Assembly: GCA_022575985.1 (NCBI GenBank)
Contig: JAKSXM010000231.1
Coordinates: 22,358,501 to 22,422,500 of the forward strand
Direction: 5' to 3'
From: Anagrus nilaparvatae
Taxonomy: Eukaryota > Arthropoda > Insecta > Hymenoptera > Mymaridae
DNA: 64,000 nt
Shown: one piece after another, positions 56,508 to 64,000 of the stretch
Numbering within the stretch: position 1 is the stretch's first letter
Layout: every line of letters starts with the position of its first letter
Notes under the pieces: generated by a model
The model's database searches: none
What the model was told of the DNA's origin: nothing
The model's input: the letters and a program-made list of their open reading frames with translations, nothing else
Program-made: the position numbers and the translations under genes

Positions 56508-57365
56508 CTAATCCGTCCGCTTGAAATGCAACGTCACGGTCAACGTACCAGATTCAAATGGTACTGCGGACCCGTATTGATCGCGTAAATCAATCTCAAT
56601 GGATCTAAAAGACTTATGTAGCAAGGGTACATATGTAGGGGGTGAAAAACTTTTAACCTTCACTGATCCGTATACAAATTTCTCGGTATCCAGGGAGATA
56701 CTCCTTAATAGTGGTGTATGTACGTCACCCGTGACCCAAGGTTCTAGTATATCCGAATACACCAAAATCAAATTAGGTAAGTTTGCAGCCAAATTTGGCT
56801 GCTTTTCTGCTGCGACTTTTAATTTTTCCGGGCCTTGCAACTTGTTGATACTTTGCTCAAAACCCAAAATATTTCTTATTTTTTCGGAAATTTCCAAACT
56901 GTGAGAGGCGCTGTTTTTGCAAGCTTCCTCGCAAATCAGTTTCAGTGAAACGAAACCACCTCGGTCGCACGTGAAATTGAAATGCTAGTTAACCGAGTTA
57001 AGTGAATTTATTTCATCTAATAGAGACTGTATATTTGCATATATGCCTGGTGAAACAACTGATACGATTCGCGAGTTTGCTTTTTGGTTTCGGTGTTGAG
57101 CCGGAATAATATTCTCCTTCAATAAAATCTCCTTTTCTTTTGGCTTGAAAAGTATTTCTTGTGTTATTTTCCTGTCACTCAAATTGTTTTTCCTAATATG
57201 ATGCATAGTCATGGGTATTTGAATTTCGGTTAAAGCCACACTCCACTCTCCGTCTAAATCAATCTGTTGCGGTAAATATGTGATAAAATGCGTCGTCATA
57301 TTATTTGGGTACACATTCATGCTGTTGTTGCTCGGAAGCACGATTGAAAATTGATTTTTCTTCAT
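56508..57365 (-). pseudogene. Penton-like minor capsid protein, in-frame TAG
   Basis: From ATG at 57,365 the frame reads MKKNQFSIVLPSNNSMNVYP, then HFITYLPQQIDLDGEWSVAL and TEIQIPMTMHHIRKNN. This matches the N-terminal strand block of the Polinton minor capsid/penton family (x-V-L-P-S-N-x-S ... L-x-G-x-W-x-V-A-L-x-E-I). A TAG at 56,985-56,987 interrupts it, but the same frame stays open to 56,508, finishing with YVPLLHKSFRSIEIDLRDQY and VPFESGTLTVTLHFKRTD, the family's C-terminal block. Total 286 codons with one nonsense codon. A single-jelly-roll fold is expected from the family; the codon before the stop context gives no hint of programmed readthrough. Confidence 0.75.
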
Positions 57366-57393
57366 TTCTGATTTATTTATTTTGTATATATTA

Positions 57394-58479
57394 TTAAATT
57401 TCAACCAATTCAGAAGCAGGAATCCATGTATTAAACTTTGCAGGGTATCCACACCAGCTGACGAGATACTTCTTTGTCCTACCGCGACCTTTAGTTTGCA
57501 GAATTTGATCAATCTCGAAGGTAGCCTCGGAAAGATTTTTTTTAACGGGACACAACTCTTCCTCGTAGTATATTCCGTCTATAACTTCACCGCCCAAATC
57601 TTCCAACGTATAGACTGGTGGTTGTCTCGCGCAGGAAACATGCGCGATTCTAAAAATCTCAAGAGTCCATCCACTCTCGTATCCCTTACGAAAAGCTTCT
57701 GGTGCTCGACTGACCCGGACTTGTGTACCGACGTTATATTTTGGTTTTTTGTTAAATTTTCTCTTTATAGAGTATCTTTTAATCAAATTACTGCGTGCGA
57801 TGTTGGCATTGTTGAAATTTACACTTGCAGGAGTCATTTTTGTGCCTGAATGAATCGTATTATTGTACGAATGAACAATAGGTTTAAGCACATCGATATA
57901 CCTGCGTGTATTTTTGTAAGTAAAAAAGCGCCATAAACGATGTTTAATTGTCTGAATCACGCGTTCGACGATTGCAGCCTTTGCGTCTGGATTACGAATC
58001 AAACGAAATTCAATGTTAAACTCTTTAAAAACATCTTGTACAAACTTTGCCGTAAATTCGGTTCCCCGATCTCCCTGTAAAAGAATCGGTAATTTGTCTC
58101 TGTTGTTGGAGAATATTTTACGTAGAGCAGTTGCCACAGATATGCCTGATTTGTCTTTCAGAGGTTCGAACCACAAAAATTTACTTAAACAATCAATAAC
58201 AAATAGAACGTAAGTGTAATTATCATTAAATGATTTAATTGAACGAAAATCGGCCAGATCAACTTCAAAACAGTCGTATATATTGGATATGTTGTACATA
58301 CGCCGAGGAAACTTTTTTCTGACCAATCTATGCTGGCTATAAGCGTCTTGTTCATTTAGCCAATTTTTTACTTTTGTTTTATCAAATTTTTTTCCAATCT
58401 TACGAAATAAATGATAAGCGCCGGCAAAAGCTGAAGTTTGTTCAGGCTCGTAATAAAATTTACTCAGCGTTTTTTCCAT
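57394..58479 (-). CDS. Polinton integrase with C-terminal chromodomain
   Basis: The 361-residue open frame is a retroviral-type integrase. The DDE core is Asp74 (FEVDLADF), Asp137 (LLQGDRGTEF) and Glu172 (AAIVERVIQTIKH), with the D-E spacing expected for the family. Next come YNNTIHSGTKMTPASVNF and a basic linker (RKFNKKPKYNVGTQVRVSR), an SH3-like LCPVKK stretch and a chromodomain at about 320-361 (FEIDQILQTKGRGRTKKYLV, SWCGYPAKFNTWIPASEL). It would insert element DNA and make 6 bp duplications; the chromodomain may steer it to modified histones. Its first codons overlap the upstream PLA2-like gene by 20 bases. Intact. Confidence 0.93.
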   Translation of the reverse strand: MEKTLSKFYYEPEQTSAFAGAYHLFRKIGKKFDKTKVKNWLNEQDAYSQHRLVRKKFPRRMYNISNIYDCFEVDLADFRSIKSFNDNYTYVLFVIDCLSKFLWFEPLKDKSGISVATALRKIFSNNRDKLPILLQGDRGTEFTAKFVQDVFKEFNIEFRLIRNPDAKAAIVERVIQTIKHRLWRFFTYKNTRRYIDVLKPIVHSYNNTIHSGTKMTPASVNFNNANIARSNLIKRYSIKRKFNKKPKYNVGTQVRVSRAPEAFRKGYESGWTLEIFRIAHVSCARQPPVYTLEDLGGEVIDGIYYEEELCPVKKNLSEATFEIDQILQTKGRGRTKKYLVSWCGYPAKFNTWIPASELVEI

Positions 58480-59068
58480 TTTTCCTATTTTTATTCTTAG
58501 TTATCGGTAATTTTTGTTTCTTGATTTTTTTTTCAATACTATTACCTTGTAACTTCTTAGTTTTCTTTTTATTTATTTTTTCACTTTTAGCGTTTTTGTT
58601 TTTCTTTTTTGTAATACCAATGAGTTTTTGTATGCGATCAAAAAATTTTTCAAACGTAATTTTTGAAACCATGCAGCACGCTGTAACTAGAGCAGCAGTT
58701 CGTTCGCTAGGTTCTGCGTCAAAAGATAACATTCGCTTAAACGCTTTGTCGGCTAACATTCGGTCGGCCTTGCGCCTGTCCTTATCAGAATTGTAAGCTA
58801 AATCATGTTGTAAGCAGGCTTTATCTAAGGGGTTTATACCTTGGTTCCCTAATTGTAAACGCTCGTCTAAGTGAGTCCCAGCTCCGCAAAATTCGTAACC
58901 TCCTGGAAAATTCAATTCGAAAGGTAGCAAATCAATTAGTGCGTCTAGCACGCTATTTTCTTCCTTGTTAGCATCATCATAATTGTAATTTTCAGTAGCT
59001 ACTGTTTCAAGTTCAGCAGCAGCTTCTCCCGCTGGTAAATCAAACGATTCTATTATAGGTGATTCCAT
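58460..59068 (-). CDS. Phospholipase A2-like (parvovirus VP1u-type) protein
   Basis: Residues ~47-110 hold the compact PLA2 core seen in parvovirus VP1 unique regions: LPFELNFPGGYEFCGAGTHL (calcium loop), then NPLDKACLQHDLAYN with the catalytic His88-Asp89 pair, followed by a Lys/Arg-rich helix (DKDRRKADRMLADKAFKRML). The C-terminal third is extremely Lys-rich. In parvoviruses the domain opens endosomal membranes during entry; the same role for Polinton particles is inference. Overlaps the next upstream gene by 16 bases and integrase by 20. No lesion seen. Confidence 0.82.
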   Translation of the reverse strand: MESPIIESFDLPAGEAAAELETVATENYNYDDANKEENSVLDALIDLLPFELNFPGGYEFCGAGTHLDERLQLGNQGINPLDKACLQHDLAYNSDKDRRKADRMLADKAFKRMLSFDAEPSERTAALVTACCMVSKITFEKFFDRIQKLIGITKKKNKNAKSEKINKKKTKKLQGNSIEKKIKKQKLPITKNKNRKNGKNAE

Positions 59069-59958
59069 GTTCTTAGCGAGGAATTTGCTTCAGGGCGAAA
59101 CGAGATTACCGAACTGTTTTTTTGTAAATTTTTTTTCTTATTTCTATTTTTCCTTGGATTAGCGTAATCTTCTTCTTCCTCTTCTGCGAGAGCGTCTGTA
59201 TACGCGGATTCGTTTTCCGATACAATCGTTTTGCTTCTGTTATTGCTGTTATTTCGTATCGGTGTGCTGATAGATTGTGGAACTGGAGAGCGGTACTGTT
59301 GTTGTGGTGACGCAAGAAAAGAGTTGTGTGGAGCAACAACTACGCCGTCTCTCCAAAAGTCTTTATTTCCGACAAAATCTTCAGGTAAACCAGCGGCTCG
59401 AAGAGCAGAACAAAACTGACTTCTCCCCTTTGCTCTGATTCTTTTTCTCGAACGCATAGCGTCGTTCACCAAGTCGACAATGTTCGAGTCGGGTAGGAGA
59501 AGCCCACGCACGCGTACTCTTCCAGCATCGTCCCAAGTTAAGCTGTTAACTTTCCGCGCAAACATCAAAAAGCTTCTAGCTTTTTCTCGATATTTTACCG
59601 GTACGGTGTTGATAATTTCGTCGTCAAAGTTGCGGGATGCCTCTTGCTCGTCGATTTCGTGTTGTAACTTTTCTATTTCCAAATTTTGATTAACGCGTGA
59701 ATTTGCTTTTGCAGTTAAGAAGCGTTGCAGAGCTTGTTGGTAAGCGTTGCTCTTTGCGTTCAGATCTGGAAATTCATCGGATTGTAAAATATCCAGCATT
59801 TGAGCATCGAGTCTGCTTGTAGGTGTACCCGGAGTTTGAACAGTTTTTTCCAAGTCCCTGGATAATAAATACTGCTGCTGCAGTTGTTGATTGTTACTGT
59901 CGGTTGCTTCGCTATTCTTATCAGCAGGTACAAGAATCATCTTTCTAGCGTGCTCCAT
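59053..59958 (-). CDS. Conserved Polinton coiled-coil protein, unknown function (301 aa)
   Basis: Begins MEHARKMILVPADKNSEATD, a start recalled as typical of an uncharacterised Polinton-associated family. Residues ~30-130 are helical and Gln/Glu-rich (coiled-coil-like); a compact middle block, VRVRGLLLPDSNIVDLVNDA, includes a Trp and several Arg; GLPEDFVGNKDFWRDG follows. The C-terminus is Ser/Asn-rich with an acidic EEEEED patch and a basic NRNKKK stretch. This could be a core or terminal-protein-like DNA-binding component, but no catalytic motif is visible. Intact. Confidence 0.65.
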   Translation of the reverse strand: MEHARKMILVPADKNSEATDSNNQQLQQQYLLSRDLEKTVQTPGTPTSRLDAQMLDILQSDEFPDLNAKSNAYQQALQRFLTAKANSRVNQNLEIEKLQHEIDEQEASRNFDDEIINTVPVKYREKARSFLMFARKVNSLTWDDAGRVRVRGLLLPDSNIVDLVNDAMRSRKRIRAKGRSQFCSALRAAGLPEDFVGNKDFWRDGVVVAPHNSFLASPQQQYRSPVPQSISTPIRNNSNNRSKTIVSENESAYTDALAEEEEEDYANPRKNRNKKKNLQKNSSVISFRPEANSSLRTWNHL

Positions 59959-59967
59959 TTTTTTTTT

Positions 59968-60345
59968 TTATTCAAATAAAAACTTATTTACTACAGCAGC
60001 GATTATAGGTGCTAAAAGAGCCGGCAGAAACCCACCGCCACCTATTGTAAAAGTAGCTTCTTTTTACCTCTGAAATTATTGTCTTTTCGTTTGACGCTCA
60101 ATAGCCTCAACAACTTTGCGTGTTTTTGTAATCGGTTTTTCTCACCTGGTTTCAGTGATACATTACCTCTCAAAATATTAAGTGCACATTCGCATAAACA
60201 CTTTACGAGATTTTGATCAGCACTTCCGAGTAAAGCTACTCGCTGCTTACCTTCTAGTTGATTTAAAGCTCTTAATATATTTGCGTTTTTTTTCGAAATC
60301 GGACACTTTCGCCTTCTCCTCCCACCACCCCTACAATGTCCTTTT
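59968..60345 (-). pseudogene. Small basic Polinton protein with hydrophobic tail, broken
   Basis: A frame reads RRRRKCPISKKNANILRALN, QLEGKQRVALLGSADQNLVK, CLCECALNILRGNVSLKPGE and KKKLLLQ, then a TAG at 60,042-60,044. One base off, the glycine-rich and hydrophobic tail (GGGGFLPALLAPIIAAVVNK) follows, ending at 59,968. This is recognisable as the small Arg-rich, Gly-tailed gene that sits between ATPase and the MEH-type gene in related elements. No ATG precedes the Arg-rich start, so the start codon also seems lost. It overlaps the ATPase 3' end slightly or begins just after it. Confidence 0.6.
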
Positions 60346-60352
60346 GTTGCAA

Positions 60353-61205
60353 TTATACGAAAATTACTGACGGCTGAGCGGAACTTGACGTCTTTTTTTT
60401 TCTTTTACTCGATCCCTGAGACCTATTATTTACGGACACGTAAACTGTTTGATGTAATGCCTCGTGCGGAAAAATGTTTGTACGAAAACGTAAATTCTCC
60501 GATGTGGACTGCTTCAGATCTACCAAAAGATAACCGTGTGGTTTTGATGTTGCATCAAGGTAAGCTTGTTGCACAAAAAGTGGCTGTTCGGGTGAGAGCT
60601 GGTGAGCTAGGTGTCTTATTTGCGATTTATCCCTGGGATTCTTGAGCAGTACCAAATAATTTGAATTTAAAGATATGTCGCGATGATTTTTCCCCTTGTG
60701 AAATAAGTTCTGCGTTGTAAAAAATACACTTGAATTGCCATGATGACTGCCTTTTGTGAATAAATTCAAAATATCATCGCAATCCGAAGATTCGATTAAA
60801 AGATCATCGAGAATCAAAAGTTTTGACCTCTTTAAGTCGCTCGAATAGTCTGCGGAGTCGGGTAAACCTTCGCGAAATTCAATATTTTCACCTATTTCTC
60901 TGTAAGTTTCTTGCCACATTTTGTAATAAAGCAAAATACGATCGAAACGACAGTCGTTCATTTTGTCTGCATGCTTAAGGTAATTTTTAATGAAAACTGT
61001 CTTACCGGCTCCTTTTTATTGTTTCGGTACTCCAATCAAAAACAAACAAAACAAAAAAAAAAAAAAAATGAAAGAAAAAATTAAGTTAGTTATTTTTTGT
61101 AAAAGCAAAAGTGAAATTTCACGGCAAAATTTAATAATTGCACAAACCTGTGGGGCCGCTGATCATACATGACCATGGATGCTTCCAAGCTCTATACGGA
61201 TCCAT
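60353..61205 (-). CDS. Polinton DNA-packaging ATPase (FtsK/A32-like), one intron in the P-loop
   Basis: The model joins exon 61,205-61,148 (M-D-P-Y-R-A-W-K-H-P-W start) to exon 61,011-60,353, 717 bases including the stop (238 residues). The splice joins the codons of GPTG and AGKT, giving a complete Walker A, GPTGAGKT, at residues 17-24; neither exon alone has it. Walker B is LLILDDLL at about 85-92, followed by HHGNSSVFFTTQNLFHKG, the sensor-like block of A32 packaging ATPases, and SNYLVLLKNPRDKSQI. The intron (61,147-61,012, 136 bases) has GT and AG borders and a long pyrimidine tract. It would pump the genome into capsids. Alternative: the break is a chance insertion; the exact borders and phase argue for splicing. 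Confidence 0.82.
61012..61147 (-). other. 136 bp GT-AG intron interrupting the ATPase Walker A codons
   Basis: Donor CAG|GTTTGT and acceptor AAAAAG|GAG on the minus strand, with a T-rich tract (about 61,020-61,078) before the acceptor. Phase 1, inside the fourth codon of GPTG. In-frame stops inside exclude read-through as coding. Confidence 0.75.
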
Positions 61206-61646
61206 TTCAAATTAAAAAAAAATTATTTTCTTTCATGCATCTGCGTTTGCTTCTAGGAAAATTTTTTTAACTTCCGTACTTTTGCTGCGTGAGCAAATTT
61301 GTGCTCGCGCAGCCGATAGAAGCTGCTTGCGCAGCAGCGGGCCGCCGCCGCCGCCCACCCGCCCGTTCGGAGGTCGTTTTGCGCGTGCGCGAGCACGTCA
61401 ATCAGCTCCGAAAAGGACGATCGAGTTTCGAACAATGCTTTGTAGTTTTTTTTGTTTTTTTTGTTTGTTTTTTTTTTTGTTTGTTTTTTTTAATCAAAGC
61501 TTATAGTCAATTATTGGGAAATTATTGGTTATTATTATTATTAAGAAGGAAAAGAAAAAATAACACAGGTAAATAAATGTACAGATGTATTTTTATTTAT
61601 TTATTTATTTATTTTTCATATTCAATAAAATACTTTTTATTATTAT
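61206..61646. promoter_or_regulatory. Polymerase-ATPase gap with a GC-rich island
   Basis: The largest gap in the gene block (~440 bp). It contains a sharply GC-rich stretch (about 61,290-61,430, with GCCGCCGCC, GCGCGTGCGCGAGC and a TGCGCAGCAGC run) inside AT-rich DNA, then T-rich and ATTTATTT-repeat sequence before the polymerase 3' end. It is the natural place for a promoter for the downstream virion genes and a polymerase terminator; no TATA or initiator can be assigned. Frames across the island look like composition artefacts. Confidence 0.4.
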
Positions 61647-64000
61647 TTACATATAAAAACCATACGGTAAACTCTTATCTAAATTTATAAATCTACGTTT
61701 GCTATATACTGGCTTACAAATTTTTGACTCTTTTTGCGTAACAACGTCGTGAAATTGCGTGCGTCTTATGGCATTATCGTCATGTACAATTATAGGATCG
61801 TTTCCATCGCATACCAATGATTTTATCGTATCAAAATTAATTTTTTGGCTATTTCGATAGTTTAGTCTTATTCCCTTTACTTTACAAGTTTCCTCAAATG
61901 AGCCATCAATATTCCTTACCTTGTAAGAATAGAATTTTGGCACGGCTGATAAGAAACACGTAATGTATGCGTTTGTACCGTATTCAGCCAGTTCATTGGT
62001 GAGATCTCCGAGTAAGGGACCCGTTTCAAGATCCAGGGCGCCAAATTCGTCTCGAGAAACGAAGAATATCGAGTCTGTGTCACAATAGAGGGCAGCACTG
62101 TCGAGGGTTTCTAAATAACCGTACAATTTTAATCGAGGTAAATAACTGGTAAAACGGGATGAAAAAGATTCCTGGGAGGTAGAATTTTGCAGAAAACAAG
62201 TCCCTCGACTTTAGCTGTAAAATATTCGTAATTTTGTCCGCTGAATTCGCGACATTCAAACTCCCCAACGTACACTTTGAGATGTGCGAGAGGGAATTTA
62301 CCTCGTTTGCAGATGTACGGATAGAGGCTAGTCACGTCTAGATATTTTATTTTTTCACCACGACTCACCTCGTATGATTTCACAAAGTTCTCGGTCCTAC
62401 CGCCGTAAAAGGCGTCTCTAGCATTTAATGGCTGATTTTTGGTCAAATTATGCTCAGCAAGATATTCAACAATATCAGGATTTTGTTTGTACTCCGTTCG
62501 AAATTCGCATTCCCACTTAACAATGAGTCTGTAATTATTAGCCTCTATTCTATTTGAAATTGCCATAGTTTTACTATATCTATCTTCGAGCGTCTCAGTA
62601 CAGCTCTCGCTTATGGGGGAGTCCCTGTTTCTTTTGTAACAACGAATGCAGCCGTGCCAAAAACATCCCATTAACTGCAGGCAAGTCCCATTATGCGTCT
62701 CGGCTTCATCAGGTGGAATAAACCCATCAACTTTTATGTTTATTGGTAATCTGATCTCCCTGCATCTACCAGCATGTTGAATTTCCCGACCTAATACTCT
62801 CTCCATCCAAACCAGCCAATAAATCGCAACTATTGATTGGTTGTCAGCAAATCTGTAGCCCTTTACTGGTAAAATTCCAATTGTATTTATTTTCAAAAAA
62901 TTCCTCCTGAAAACTTTCATACAACTGCTTGCAATTGTGGCCGCCTCACTAAACGGACTAACTTTACCGACCTCCATAAATATTTTTCTAAATTTCAAGC
63001 AAGATTTAAGCAACAAATCCATGTCATTTTCGCAATATGACTCTAGTTCGATTTGAAAATTAAAGAGGTGTCCCGAATTCTTTCTCTCTCTGTATCAGAC
63101 TAAAAACTTCTCTCTTTTTTTTGGCGACATACTGTCAATACCATAAAACTCGATATTCGGTAATGGACCGATGTAATTTTGATTTTCAGGTGTATTGAAA
63201 AAATGCGGAAAATCACCCTTAAATAAATCAGGCAAACCAAAAGCTTTCGGCAATTCACTCAAAGGTATGTGAAAATAATTTAAACTATCAATGAATTTCA
63301 CATTTTCAATTGACATTAATATTAATTTTGTTCCATTCATGATTAACTTTGGTCTCAGTCGGAGCTCTTCCACCATAAACTTCAGCAAAAACTGACTGTC
63401 AAAACCCTGACTATTATGAGCAATGCATATACTTTTTGTATAATTCTTCCTTGGCTGTAGGACTAATTCGAGAAATCTTCTTACAGGCTGATCCTGAAAA
63501 ACGTGCCTCCGGGGTCCGCATTTCGCACAGAATTGCAAAGCCTCGTTTTCCATGCAAGACGTGCAGACTTGTTTTGCAATACACGAATTTGGCTTGTGTA
63601 ACCTAACTGTGGAATCCCCTTCCAAGGTTTCCGATTGTGTGGTTTCAAAGTCATAAAATACAAAAATTACCTTCGGTCCACCTTCTTTGGAAGCCAATGG
63701 CTGCATGTAACACAAATGATTAATGTTTGAGCGCCTTAGACACGTATTACAAAATATTTCGTTACATTTGTGTTCCACGGGGTCGTCAATTTTAACCAAT
63801 TTAAGACATTTTTGGCAATGTCTTACACTCAGACAAACTGACTCGTTATTCTTATAAGATCCAAAAACTTTATGCCTTTCGAAGCAATCTCTCCCTAAAA
63901 ACCCTCTATTACACGAGTCACACGTTACGAGCCTCTGAAAAGGAGTCATGGGTTCGCAGGGTGGGATTTGAAAACATTTGTAGCATCTGCTCGAGCATCT
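61647..64000 (-). pseudogene. Protein-primed DNA polymerase B (Polinton), 5' partial, broken
   Basis: The frame is open from the right edge. Cys-rich finger-like segments (CDSCNRGFLGRDCFERHK; HCQKCLKL; FCNTCLRRSNINHLC; CTSCMENEALQFCAKCG) precede Exo I (FVFYDFETTQ) and Exo II (CIAHNSQGFDSQFLLKF). A TGA at 63,095-63,097 replaces a probable Trp; the same frame continues through YCENDMDLLLKSCLKFRKIF to motif A (KYLDVTSLYPYICKRGKFPL) and PPRNLFHPVLP. Near 62,130-62,165 the frame changes and sequence jumps to KLYGYLETLDSAALYCDTDS, which holds motif C (YCDTDS). The K-x3-N-S-x-Y-G-type motif B and roughly 200 residues expected between are absent. Without motif B this polymerase cannot work. Ends at 61,647. 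Confidence 0.88.

Larger units (their letters stand above)
52702..64000 (-). mobile_element. Polinton/Maverick (adintovirus-like) element, partial and decayed
   Basis: At least twelve closely spaced genes lie on one strand. They include the diagnostic set: protein-primed DNA polymerase B, FtsK/A32-type packaging ATPase, retroviral-type integrase with chromodomain, adenain-like protease, and capsid proteins. Gene gaps are 8-50 bases in most of the block, with overlaps at integrase/PLA2 and PLA2/coiled-coil protein. The polymerase runs off the right edge, so one end and both terminal repeats are not visible. Nonsense codons, frameshifts and a polymerase deletion show it is a non-autonomous, eroding copy, although integrase, protease, PLA2 and ATPase frames stay open. 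Confidence 0.93.

Noticed and set aside
54443..56987. Reassigned or suppressed TAG codon in the Polinton
   Set aside because: Other lesions in the same element (TGA, frameshifts, deletion) and TAA/TGA used as terminal stops make simple nonsense decay the better reading.
61282..61576. Plus-strand frames over the GC-rich island, with an Arg/Pro-rich peptide
   Set aside because: Several overlapping frames are open only because of GC-rich then T-rich composition; no motif and wrong strand for the gene block.

Overview
This is a strongly AT-rich piece of an animal nuclear genome, most likely an arthropod and probably an insect. The evidence is GT-AG spliceosomal introns, R1/Jockey/CR1-type non-LTR retrotransposons, a Penelope-like remnant, many MITE/foldback repeats, a broken tubulin-cofactor-D sequence and a Polinton/Maverick. 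No bacterial features were seen. The species cannot be named from the sequence alone.

Layout. A ~400 bp foldback lies at 1-400. At 1.45-4.85 kb (+) is the only convincing intact host gene: 13 exons encoding five tandem GRF-type zinc fingers, every splice phase agreeing. From 5.4 to 13.9 kb come minisatellite, foldback and tRNA-like repeats plus a Penelope GIY-YIG remnant. A decayed LINE (LINE-1 here, +) fills 13.9-18.0 kb. At 20.0-22.7 kb (-) is a TBCD pseudogene split by a 1.2 kb TTAA-flanked element. Repeats dominate 24.7-29.7 kb. A 9,975 bp composite foldback occupies 29,773-39,747. It has 12 bp hAT-like termini (TAGGGTGTAGTG), an identical 8 bp target duplication (CTGTTTAT), two satellite arrays per arm, a captured reverse-transcriptase fragment in each arm and a nested 726 bp TTAA element. 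More tandem repeats and a second foldback family follow (40-43 kb). Next are a 5'-truncated R1-type LINE (LINE-2, -, 43.1-45.2 kb, 13 bp target duplication) and a third LINE (LINE-3, -, 46.3-49.8 kb). A tRNA-Thr-like sequence sits at 51.3 kb.

From 52.7 kb to the right edge the minus strand carries most of a Polinton/Maverick (adintovirus-like) element. Reading 5' to 3' (right to left) its genes are: protein-primed DNA polymerase B, packaging ATPase, a small basic protein, a coiled-coil protein, a phospholipase A2-like protein, chromodomain integrase, penton-like minor capsid protein, a basic membrane-active-like protein, major capsid protein, a conserved unknown, adenain-like protease and a terminal unknown. 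Polymerase, ATPase and integrase would replicate, package and insert the element; capsid proteins, protease and PLA2 would build and deliver a virion. This copy is decayed: in-frame stops in three genes, frameshifts in two, and loss of polymerase motif B. The ATPase is read best with a 136 bp GT-AG intron that cuts the Walker A codons.

The most unusual objects are the composite foldback, the GRF gene built from repeated exon pairs, and the intron inside the ATPase P-loop.
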